Origin: Chara braunii
Lineage: Eukaryota; Streptophyta; Charophyceae; Charales; Characeae
Reading direction: 5' to 3'
Length of the DNA: 37,937 nucleotides
Assembly: GCA_003427395.1 (NCBI GenBank)
Contig: BFEA01000047.1
Span: 898,661-936,597 of the forward strand
The first letter of the stretch is position 1, and every line of letters begins with the position of its first letter. The position numbers and the translations under genes were made by a program. Positions 29,805 through 37,937 of this stretch are shown piece by piece. A model generated the notes under the pieces. That model was given only the letters and a program-made list of their open reading frames with translations, was not told the DNA's origin and did not search any database.

Positions 29805-30707
29805 ATGGCCCATTGGCATGATTATTCGTATCTCATTCACCCTTCTGCATGTGGATTGTGTGGTGTTGGCGGCGATGCCGAAATTGTCGAGCAGATGACA
29901 ACAGAGTTCAAAAATGACCCGTGGATGAGCGTTGTCCCCTTCTTGGACAAACCTCTCGATGCGTGGTCTGAGGCAGAATGGGATAGAGCGATTTTGGCAG
30001 AGAAATGTCCATGGCATAAGGAGTATAAGTTTGTTTCTGCGATGGAGTGGGGGAGTCATATCAAAGTACCTCATTATACCATTGGCGTCAGACAACTTTC
30101 GTCCCTGCGCGCCGCACTCAGACAGGAAGAGAATAAGCGGTTTTACCTTCGCCTGGACAACGTGACGAGGTCACCTCGCGTGTGGGCTGCGGATTTCAAA
30201 CAGGAGTTGTTGGATTGTGCATCCTACAATCCATTTTTGGAAGTATATCTATTGCGTGGTGCCGGAATACGACTAAGGGATGTGTCATACTGTTGCATAC
30301 GATTGTCTGTAACCGGTTCCGACTTCTGCAGAGTGTTGTGTGTGGCATGTTCAAACCGAAAGCGGACTTTGGTAGACATTGTTGTGCTAGTTTCTCGCAA
30401 CGAGCTTAGAATCTATGGTCACAACATGGCGAATTTGCGCCTTCTCTACGAGAACGGACAGTCCGATTTGGAGATTGTCGGTCAAATTGATGAGGTTTAT
30501 AAGTGGCATGAGGTAGAGCAAGTGACATGTTGTGTGTGTGACACCATCGGTAAGTCCTTGGCAAGTGTCGATAGGTTTGTAAGGATGAAATACATCTTGG
30601 TCTTCTCGAATGTGGCGACGAAGGGACAGCCACAAACCCTTGCTTTCGGGTCGTCAATGAATGCCTTATACGGGTTTCGTTCTCGTAAGACGTGGAGACG
30701 CTGGTAG
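29805..30707 (+). CDS. Intact 300-residue protein of unknown family
   Basis: A complete frame from ATG 29805 (context AGTCATGG, G at +4) to TAG at 30705-30707. The frame is open a little further upstream, but an acceptor-like site (T-rich stretch, CTTGTGTAG, ending 29787) lies 17 bases before this ATG, so the start is either this ATG or a spliced exon. I recognise no family. Visible features are an early Cys pair CGLCG, a CPWH, later VLCVACSNRKR, and TCCVCD near the end; these could bind zinc. VDIVVLVSRNELRIYG looks like a beta-rich core. The tail is basic and aromatic (YGFRSRKTWRRW). No signal peptide or clear membrane helix is evident. It lies 390 bases behind the broken DUF7869-like gene on the same strand and may be its second protein or a captured gene. 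It is the only long frame here that looks undamaged and non-repetitive. Confidence 0.55.
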   Translation: MAHWHDYSYLIHPSACGLCGVGGDAEIVEQMTTEFKNDPWMSVVPFLDKPLDAWSEAEWDRAILAEKCPWHKEYKFVSAMEWGSHIKVPHYTIGVRQLSSLRAALRQEENKRFYLRLDNVTRSPRVWAADFKQELLDCASYNPFLEVYLLRGAGIRLRDVSYCCIRLSVTGSDFCRVLCVACSNRKRTLVDIVVLVSRNELRIYGHNMANLRLLYENGQSDLEIVGQIDEVYKWHEVEQVTCCVCDTIGKSLASVDRFVRMKYILVFSNVATKGQPQTLAFGSSMNALYGFRSRKTWRRW

Positions 30708-32045
30708 CAAGTTTAAATTTGTGAATGATAGCGTTAAACTTTTAGAAAGTTCAAATTACGGTCGCTTGTTGCATTTATTTTAGATGTAGTTCAATCTTCA
30801 GTTGACTTGTAGCTTTTAATTTAGACGTAGTTCAATCTTGCATTTACGATTTCTTGCACGTGTCCATACAATTTTCGACTTTTAATTTTTCATGATCACA
30901 ATGTTTCTTGAAGTGAGTTTTTAATCTATAATACTCACTTGAATTTAAGTTTAATATGACAATGTCATGTCGATTTTGTGATTATTTGTTGAAGTGCTTC
31001 GGAATCCATACTTAAACCATCTTGTTTACCATGTGATTGCAGTGGTTATTCGATTCATTTCCAGTTTATGCTTCACACAGTGTCATGTAAGTACGTCCGA
31101 CTGCTTCACACAATATCAATCCTCAGTGATATAGCAAATTAATTGAAGTGTGACGCAGACTCTTAGGTCATTCACAACCTTGTCGTTCATTATCTTACGT
31201 TCACTATTCGAGTGAATTTTGATGTATGACAATGACATGTGAGTTACGTCTTTTAAGTAACATAAATTGTCCAAGAATATTGGAGTCCAAAATTATCAAA
31301 GCGCGATGGAATCCATACTTAAACCATCTCGTTTACTGTGTGATGGCCTTTACTCTGCGATTGAGTTCCAATTTATGCAAGTTACATCAGTTACATCTTT
31401 TAAGTTAATACATAAATTATCGAAGTGCGATGATATTCATACTTAAAACATCTTGTTTACCGTGTGATTGCCTTAAATTATTGAAGTGTGATGGAATCCA
31501 TACTTAAACCATCTTGTTTATCGTGTGATTGCCTTAAAGTCACACTTCGATTGAGTTTCAATAAATTAATACAAGTCACAATGTCATCTAAAATACGTCT
31601 GACTCATTGACAATGCTTACACAAAATTGAGCAAGGTGTGATGAAATCGAGAGTTCAACATTGTTGTTAAGTGTCTCATCACATTAAGCGCAACAGTCGA
31701 ACTTTTCTTGAGTTTCAATTTCTATCAATTCCATGTTATTACCGTAACGACTTTTAAGTTAACTTATAAAAGTCACTGTTATGGAAGTGTAATGGAATCC
31801 ACATTTAATCCATCAAGTTTAGTACGTGATTGCCTTGAATCTCCAGTTCAGTTTCAATTTATGGTCTGTCAATTGCATTCGTCGGCTTCACTACTCATAT
31901 TGTAAGTTTCATTGAAGCCCAAAATATGGTGAGTTTAATATGAAATCAATAGCTTGCGAGTACGAATTCAACATAATGTCTTATTTTAACGAATAACATG
32001 TTGCATGTCATGGGAGATGTTGAGCGAAGAACAGTCTCTTAACCC
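30708..32045 (+). repeat. AT-rich field of degenerate repeats
   Basis: No gene. Just after the preceding gene, TTTAGAYGTAGTTCAATCTT occurs at about 30779 and again at 30820. Then a longer unit, GAAGTGTGATGGAATCCATA followed by CTTAAACCATCTTGTTTACC and GTGTGATTGCCTT, appears in decayed form at about 30991, 31300, 31422, 31483 and 31783, with fragments at 31142 and 31629. Spacing is irregular (60 to 310 bp). It could be a 3' subterminal repeat region of the 26.5-30.7 kb element. Confidence 0.65.
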
Positions 32046-33797
32046 ATTGAACCATTAGTGTTGTGATCTGGGTATCTGGGTCTGGAATCCCCACGTCCCC
32101 CTTGTCCTTGGGTTGGATCACCGATGACCAGACCACCCTGCTAATAACGTTTGGGAGTTCATTTTTACCTCTCCACACCAGGGCCATTAACTGTCGCCTT
32201 AGTGATCAAACGACCTCCTTACTGAGGGCCCGAACTGTCGATTTATACCGAAGGGCCATCAACACTACGATGTTGATCGCCAACGCCCTGTCGATTAGGG
32301 AGGTATGTCACACGTGGTTAACCAGGGGTGTTATTTTCGACGAATTTTGCACCGAATTGCATTGAAACTGTCATATTGTGCTGAATTTTTGATTTTTTTC
32401 TTGTTTTTCTTTTTGTGTGATATATATGTGCCTTAGGGTACGTCATGTGTGCAGTTTTGACATGTTTGGATCAATAATGAAAAAGCTGGCATTTTTTTGA
32501 ATTCGTTGGACGCTTCATTTTGACTTTTTTTTTTTCCTTTTTTTTGGCCTGTTTCCTTTTTTGATGTTTACACTATGGTCTCATATCGTTTGTTTTTAAA
32601 ATTTTGAATGAAATTCGCACCGCAATTGCCAACGAAAACGGCGAATATTTGGGCCCCCATTAACCGTCTCTCGGTCTTTCCAATGAGCCAACTTCTCTAA
32701 AGCGAGTTTCAAGATCCACTCATCATTCGATGCAGGCTTACCTAATGTCGTCAGCATGATTCTCAGTACCTTGACCGGTGCCGCTTCCGGGAGCCATTTG
32801 ACCCGTGGCAACTCCAGGGGGGTGCACCCCGTGATGATGGATCCACCACCTCAAGGTTTTGTTTCCCTAGTTAACAGTCATGTCTGAGACCGCTGTGAAT
32901 CGGTCGAATAGTCGATTGATCTCATCCATGTTTGCTACAATGACATCCACCATCATGATGACCGAGATCTGCAACATCCTCAGGTCTTTGTTGGCGTGGA
33001 GGTTCGCTGCCAACGCCTACATCACAATTATAAAAAGGAAGGGTGACAGAGGGTCCCCTTGGCGGACCAACCGTTGTAGTGGGAAGGCCGGATCTATCCT
33101 TCGATTAACACTCGTGGTGGCATTATGATGCAGTATTTCGGTCCAGCACCAGAAAATAGGCTCAATGTTCATTGTTTCCACACATCTGTCTAGAAATAGC
33201 CGGTCCACGTAGTCGTAGGCCTTTTCGAAATCAATGAAGACCACGACCTCATTTTGCTTATCTTGCCTTGTTAGTTTGAGAAACACGTTAACTAATAGGA
33301 TGTTGTCTCTGAATCCCGCGCCCTTTGACAAACCCAGTCTATGTTGGATGGATAATATCATCCAAGAGTGAGATCAAACGGTTTGTCAGGGCTTTCGCTA
33401 ACATTTTATAAATGACAGTAAGCAAAGTTATCAGCCTATAGTTCCTGATATTCATCTTATCACCCTTTTTGTACAACAAGGTGAGAATGACCAATTCCCC
33501 CATCTGCCCTGTTTCCCACACATGACGATAGAACTTCATGGGCTCCATAGCCATCTGAGTCCAGAAGGTCTCCCATAACTCCTTAGGGAGCCCATTTATG
33601 CCTGGCGTCTTGTCTTCATCCATCTGCATCATCGTCGTCTAGATTTCCTCCTTGGACAGGGGACGATCCAGATCTATTTTTTGCTGGCCCGTCAGGGTCT
33701 TCTTCAATGGTTTCAGAAAGTCCTCAATTTCTTTCTCCCTAACGTCCCCCTCCCGTCGGGCGCACCTTGAAGTCAACAGGTCCTTGTAGGAAATGCC
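32046..33797 (-). pseudogene. L1-like LINE reverse transcriptase, 5'-truncated and broken
   Basis: Minus-strand reading from 33797 gives the standard order of a plant L1-like ORF2: SYKDLLTSR, IEDFLKPLKKTLTGQQ, RPLSKEEI, DEDKTPGINGLPKELW, LLYKKGDKMNIRNYRLITLL, YKMLAKALTNRL, GFRDNILLVN, VVFIDFEKAYDYVD (motif A), then VRQGDPLSPFLFIIVM (motif B). The catalytic YADD box is destroyed (the expected place reads MMVDVI). The later parts PRVKWLPEAAPVKVL, LEKLAHWKDRE and, after an insertion, VWSSVIQPKDKGDVGIPD follow. Stops (at least four) and frameshifts break it. The endonuclease domain is missing: the element stops at 33797 next to a 20-base poly-A. No C-terminal RNase H was seen. Confidence 0.88.
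32342..32637. repeat. T-rich insertion in the LINE with direct repeats
   Basis: Between the conserved LINE segments KLAHWKDRE (about 32680) and DRALAINIVVLMAL (about 32290) lies T-rich DNA absent from normal LINEs. Its edges carry imperfect direct repeats: GAATTTTGCACCGAATTGC (32342-32360) and GAAATTCGCACCGCAATTGC (32610-32629), both followed by GAAA after a few bases. It may be a small nested insertion or a local duplication. Confidence 0.45.
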
Positions 33798-33801
33798 AGC
33801 T

Positions 33802-33821
33802 AAAAAAAAAAAAAAAAAAAA
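33802..33821 (+). repeat. Poly-A tract at the LINE/foldback joint
   Basis: Twenty consecutive A exactly between the truncated 5' end of the minus-strand LINE and the left arm of the foldback element. Its orientation does not fit the LINE tail, which would be poly-T on this strand at the other end, so it belongs to the neighbour or to a break-repair filler. Confidence 0.85.
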
Positions 33822-34404
33822 CTGCGACTGTGACGAGTGTAGACTTCCGAATTCGTGAAAATAACTTCACACTGCAGGTCCGGGCGAAGAGCAGTAACAA
33901 ACTGGAAAAAAAAACAAAAAACTCATTCTTCAGACAGCCTACCAATTCAACAGTTGGCAAAAATGGGAGGTACTGGTACCACTGCAGGTCGTTTTCGGAG
34001 GGCTGGGGTGGGAGCATGTACCGGTACCGTCCTTCCTTTTTTTCTTTTTTTCCTTTTAGGATCACGGAGGCTGGTTGGAAAATGACTCACGGAGGGGCGG
34101 GGTTGGCAAACGACTCGCGGAGACCACTTTTGTCGTGGCCTAGACATCTTGGCCCTGGCCCAGCCATGGGCATGGGGGAAAAATAGAAAAGAAAAAAGAG
34201 AAAAAGAAAACAAAAAGATAAGAAACAACAAGTGACCATCTGACACGGGACAGCGCCGCCTGATTTGCCACTTTCGAACATCCAACCAGGTAGAAGTGCA
34301 CAAAGCTGTTATTTTTTTGCAGTTTCTAACTGCCCTCGGCCCAGACCTGTAGTGGCCTGTTATTCCGGTGAAAGCAAAACTCAACACCGCCCTTCCACGC
34401 AGTT
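33821..34404. repeat. Foldback element, arms about 95 bp
   Basis: Left arm 33821-33915 resembles the reverse complement of right arm 34310-34404. Best-matching parts are ACTGCG at the outer end, AATAAC, then CTGCAGGTCCGGGC against CTACAGGTCTGGGC, GAGCAG or GGGCAG, and AAACTG followed by an A run. Both arms translate to related peptides in opposite senses (ENNFTLQVRAKS on plus, RNNRPLQVWAEG on minus), as expected of an inverted repeat. The 400-bp interior is A/T-run-rich, with TCACGGAGG or TCGCGGAG words at 34064-34120 and no gene. Confidence 0.6.
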
Positions 34405-34444
34405 ATTTTAAAAAAGAAAGTAGGGAGTCCAAGCAAAACTTCAC

Positions 34445-34555
34445 CTACCATCTTCACCCGAATAAAACGCCCGGTAATTATTATCGTATCTGGTCTGAAG
34501 GTTGCTCCAAATACAGCTATAATGACCAGGCGTTTTATTCGGGTGAAGATGGTAG
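34445..34555. repeat. Perfect 27-bp inverted repeat with extended stem
   Basis: Bases 34445-34471 (CTACCATCTTCACCCGAATA then AAACGCC) pair exactly with 34529-34555. Pairing continues inward at about two thirds of the next 22 positions, leaving a loop of about 14 bases. The 111-base unit is a compact hairpin, like a small MITE or hairpin-RNA precursor. No flanking duplication is clear. Confidence 0.93.
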
Positions 34556-35457
34556 TCTCCCTAGACAACGGGCCGCACCATACCACTCTCAAAACCACTC
34601 TTTTCAAGCGCGGTCCGCCATTGCCACACAGCCTCCTGAAACTCTAACAGACATAAAATTTTGAGAGGTGTCTGAAGTATTTCAGGAGGTCCTCTCGCAG
34701 AAAGCAGTATTCCCAGCCTGCAACTTCAACGCTTTCACGAGTCCTCTGCCTCCCTCTCCATGGCACCTCAGATTTCGAGTCTAGGCCTGAGGTCGGGGTG
34801 GACAAATGCTTGTCCTCAACTCTGGGCCGTTTGTTTTTTCCGAAACCTTTTTTTTTTTTCTTTTTTTTTTGGAATAAAACAAACATGATTCAGATAGTAG
34901 CACAAAATGTGAGGCTTTACTCTCGTGGAGGACATAATGTGCCAAAACAAAGGACCGGAATGCTCAACGAACATTCCAGCATCGCCCTTCTGCCTCGTCC
35001 ACTCAGGCGACGAAAAACTTCAACTCCCGTGTCTATATAGTTGGACTCCCCAAGCTACTGCTCCTGCTTCCTTGAAAGATCCTTGCTCAATTGTCGTTCG
35101 ATCATCCTCCTTCCACAAATCACCGTAGATCACTATACTCAAGTAAGTCAAAATTCGGCTAACGGGTAGAGTCTCGTTGTACCTAGCGTGTGAGAACAAA
35201 ATCCCAGCACAGTCGGCCGATGGCTCACTCAGTCGGCCGCTGAACAAATCTCAAATCTCCGTGCCCAAATCATCGTCACATACTATCATAACCGTCAAAC
35301 AGACTGGTATTTCCGTTGTATCTAGAGTACAAAGCCAAAATCTTCGTAGTGCTCAAATCCTAGTCATAAATTTTATACTCGGCCAACAGACCGGTATTAG
35401 GAACCCCCACTACGTCGGATACGTCTAGGTTAGTCACCTGCCTCTTGTTAGATGTAG
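34556..35457. repeat. No gene; diverged repeats downstream of the reverse transcriptase
   Basis: No supported gene. Three decayed repeats share CGGCYAACRGRY-like words and a GTTGTAYCTAG word: around 35136-35200, 35262-35340 and 35354-35420. They lie 3' of the Penelope-like element (which reads on minus) and could be its tail. A T-rich stretch lies at 34849-34870. Confidence 0.4.
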
Positions 35458-37511
35458 TCAGTGTCTCAACTGTTCCTGTACTGAGATCCAATGAAGTAAA
35501 TTTGAGGCTATTTTTTTATTCATTTTTGAACGTCGCAGCGTCAATACCGCCTGCCTGAGAATTCCGGTAGGGTACCCGAGAAGCGAAGACTTAGTAAAAA
35601 ATAGCTTGATAGTGTCAACCTTATCGTGCTGAAAGGAAGTATTTGTGAGAATCCTGTGTAGGGTACCCACTATTGTTAGTGCCTTAAATCGTACCGGACC
35701 AAAACTCTTCAAGTGTTTAATCGAATGAAAGCGTCCAAGAAACCCCTCATGGAGTGTTTCTTGATTCTTCAAACGATGTAAACACTTCAAGAGGGGTCCT
35801 TTATCCTGTGTGCACATGCTTGTCTCCAAAAAAAATTTAGTCATGTCTGAAACTTGAGCTGTGCATTCCAGTTTCAATGAGGGATGATAGCATTTTTGAA
35901 AGTCAGATATCAACTTCAGAGCGTGAGACGACGCATTTTGCTTGCATATTGCAGCGATGAAAACATCATCTACAAAACACAAACCGCGAATGAACCTATC
36001 GTCAATACCAAGCGAGTTCATCCACTGATACTCATCAAAGTTGCACACGAGATTCGCGATTGGTGAACTAGAGCCCTTACCCATCGGAACTCCCTGTGTC
36101 TGTTGTAGCAGGTTACCTTGCATCAGAAAGTATGCATGAGAGATATCAAATTGTAATAAAATGGCGAGGTCACGTACATTTATGGTCTTCCATCCCCCCA
36201 CACCGTTTGCTTTTCCTAACTCAATCTTCTTTCCCTGTAGTTTAATTATGATGTGCGAGTTACCTCGTTCAAGGTGTTGACATATCAGCCAGTCAGTTGC
36301 TCCCAAGATGTGAGAGTGATCCAGACATGTGAACATGTCCTTCACATCAAAAGTAGCGCATAGGATATGTGCATCGGTCTCGTACTCCTTACTAGCCTGC
36401 TGATTTAGCCTGAGAAGGCTAATACGTGGTATAAGCTCATTTTTGCCCATGATTCCAAAGCCAGCTCCAAGTATTTTAACCAGGAAATTGATACACCTGG
36501 CCAAGATCTTTTAAGCTTGCAGAGAGGGCTCTTCAAATGTACAAACAATAAGTCGTCGTTTGAGAACACCTTTATCTTTGGGCATAACATATGCATGACC
36601 GTAGGTACGTTGCTGATTCCATGGTGCTGTTTTTGTTAGTCCCCGTGCCTTATATTCAATCAGGCTTTGGTCAAGAACGTCTGATAGACCGTTATTGACA
36701 GCCACATAGCTAGGAATTGACATAAACATTAAGTTCATTCACTTCCAAAAAATGTATGGAAACTCCACATACGTCTCCCCCGGATTCCGATCGAGCGGAG
36801 AGCAGACAAGACCTCTCAGTTTGAATTCCATTCAAGCACCTCCTTAATGCTGATACCGTACACAGGTTCGGTGACTGCTTTCACACATCCTTCCACGTTG
36901 AACAACATCTTCTTGTTGTGACAGTACTGTTGCGGAAGTGAGGAAAGTAAAGTATTCATTGTCTTTTTAACAACAATCATACTCTGCTTTCCCTTGTAGT
37001 AGGGTACAGTCTTGGAATTACATAAAAGGCGATTAGTACTAACTTGCGAGAGACGGAATGAAACATGTGAGTCATACTTTGGCAAATCCAGATGCTCACA
37101 AGGACAATCTGGTTGTTCCACTACCATCCTACGATGGTTGTGGAGAATATCACCAATTGTTTTAGATCTGGCGAACATGACTCTGGAACGTTTCACTAGT
37201 GTATGTGCAAGTGTTTTGTGAAGTATATATCTGTGCATAGTATTCTGCAGAACAACTCTCACTTGCGTTAGATTGATATCAACCGCAAAAGGAACTCGCA
37301 ATATCACTCGCTTCCTAATGTTTACTCCAAACTTCCGAGTTGCAACCCTAGAGATACAACCCCGAAGTATACCGCGACTTTTCTTCGAACCAATCGAGCG
37401 CATGCCGAGTATAGCCCGATGATGCGAGTTAGTGAGTACCTGTAGAGGTAAGCCCTGGTCCAGGGTGCACAGAGTAGTGTTAATAGTCTTTTCCTTACAG
37501 ATGAACAGACA
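35458..37511 (-). pseudogene. Penelope-like reverse transcriptase, broken
   Basis: An RNA-dependent DNA polymerase of a retroelement. The main frame (36738 to 35458) holds YVMPKDKGVLKRRLIVCTFE, then an in-frame TAA (36511-36513), then LCATFDVKDMFT (motif A, first Asp), QQTQGVPMGKGSSSPIANLV (motif B) and GLCFVDDVFIA (motif C, paired Asp about 180 residues after the stop). Further on come VRFKALTIVGTLHRIL and KSSLLGYPTGILRQAVLTLR, the C-terminal pattern I associate with Penelope-like enzymes. Upstream (37511-36816, another frame) LRVPFAVDINLTQVRVVL, RVMFARSKTIGDILHNHRR and CPCEHLDLPKY fit the region before such RT domains. That frame ends in TGA at 36816-36818, and a TGA also precedes the ATG at 36736-36738. 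No GIY-YIG endonuclease follows the RT. One stop and at least one frameshift make it non-functional. Confidence 0.75.
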
Positions 37512-37568
37512 CTCAAATGTTCAACGCAACAGGTAATTTGAAACACACATCCTCCTTCAATCATCTCT

Positions 37569-37874
37569 CTACATCCTTTCAGACACAACTTCCTGCCATC
37601 TCTTGATAATTTTCCAATCTTCAGTCCACAGATTACCGGGATTAGACTGAATTACCGCAAGTGGCTTAATCAATATATAGAGTTTAGTAGTGTCCTCATT
37701 ATCAGATGAGAATATCAGAGGCATATCCACGTGAGTAGAGACGGATTCCTTTGGCTGTGCATTCCGTTTTATCTTAGATTTGTTCTTATTGCGTTTATGG
37801 ATAGTGTTGAGATACGGATTCCATTTTTTAATGAGTTTCCGTTCAACAGTGGAGATAGTGGTGGAATTCCCAAC
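37569..37874 (-). CDS. Possible N-terminal segment of the Penelope-like element
   Basis: A 101-codon open stretch in the same frame as the 37511-36816 segment, separated from it by three stops in 60 bases. It begins right after TTTTAG, an acceptor-like sequence, and has no ATG there. It contains TVERKLIKKWNPYLNTIHKR, then a Lys/Asn-rich linker, then LIKPLAVIQSNPGNLWTEDW. No GIY-YIG or zinc-finger motif is visible. It could be an exon or coding 5' part of the element, continuing outside the window. Confidence 0.3.
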   Translation of the reverse strand, partial: VGNSTTISTVERKLIKKWNPYLNTIHKRNKNKSKIKRNAQPKESVSTHVDMPLIFSSDNEDTTKLYILIKPLAVIQSNPGNLWTEDWKIIKRWQEVVSERM

Positions 37875-37937
37875 CTAAAACGAAATGCATACATACCTGT
37901 GTATACCGAACTTGGCCACCCAAGAGTACAGAGTCCT

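Noticed and set aside
32063-32365. Plus-strand 100-residue protein
   Set aside because: The minus strand of the same bases carries a recognisable LINE segment (VWSSVIQPKDKGDVGIPD), so the plus frame is its shadow.
33739-34387. Several 70-146-residue proteins on both strands
   Set aside because: They fall inside the foldback element, mirror each other through the inverted repeat, and contain long Phe/Lys homopolymer-driven runs.

Overview
This window reads as repeat-dense nuclear DNA of a plant-lineage eukaryote, most likely a charophyte alga close to Chara. Reasons: a TTTAGGG-type telomeric run (17387-17408); a PIF/Harbinger transposase, an L1-like LINE and a Penelope-like reverse transcriptase, all degraded; and a broken gene family at 3420-4390 whose protein wording I recall, from memory only, from Chara braunii gene models. 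The organism call is inference. A 35-base N gap inside a CT tract (17903-17937) shows a draft assembly. I see no bacterial operons, rRNA genes, complete tRNA genes or CRISPR arrays.

Layout. 0-1.8 kb: a hairpin cluster followed by a broken Harbinger transposase (+). 2.7-3.4 kb: a long imperfect ATC microsatellite. 3.4-4.4 kb: a broken gene of an unknown family (-), ending at a perfect 42-bp inverted repeat. 5.7-7.3 kb: GC-rich DNA with a 28-bp minisatellite, a foldback repeat and a tRNA-like SINE candidate. 8.7-16.8 kb: a satellite block. It has a 60-bp minisatellite at both ends; inside are about 2.8 kb of 91-94-bp satellite monomers with an alternating two-type higher-order pattern, a purine tract, a field of GCAGTCCG hairpins and a 26-bp minisatellite. 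17-22 kb: microsatellites and small tandem repeats.

22.6-26.5 kb: small palindromes, a striking nested palindrome (22871-23168) in which both strands encode nearly the same peptide, diverged tandem duplications, and a dispersed 22-bp motif present seven times. 26.5-29.4 kb: a broken gene carrying a DUF7869-like, DDE-like domain. 29.8-30.7 kb: an intact 300-codon reading frame of unknown family directly behind it, then a degenerate repeat field. This 26.4-32 kb interval is my best candidate for an undescribed element. 32.05-33.8 kb: a 5'-truncated LINE (-) with an internal insertion. 33.8-34.6 kb: two inverted-repeat elements. 35.4-37.9 kb: a Penelope-like element (-) running toward the window edge.

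Nearly every recognisable protein is a mobile-element protein with stops or frameshifts. The one long reading frame I would treat as possibly functional is 29805-30707. A recurring theme is the foldback: at least six independent inverted-repeat structures that could form hairpins or feed small-RNA pathways. Identities rest on reading motifs by eye; no database search was run.
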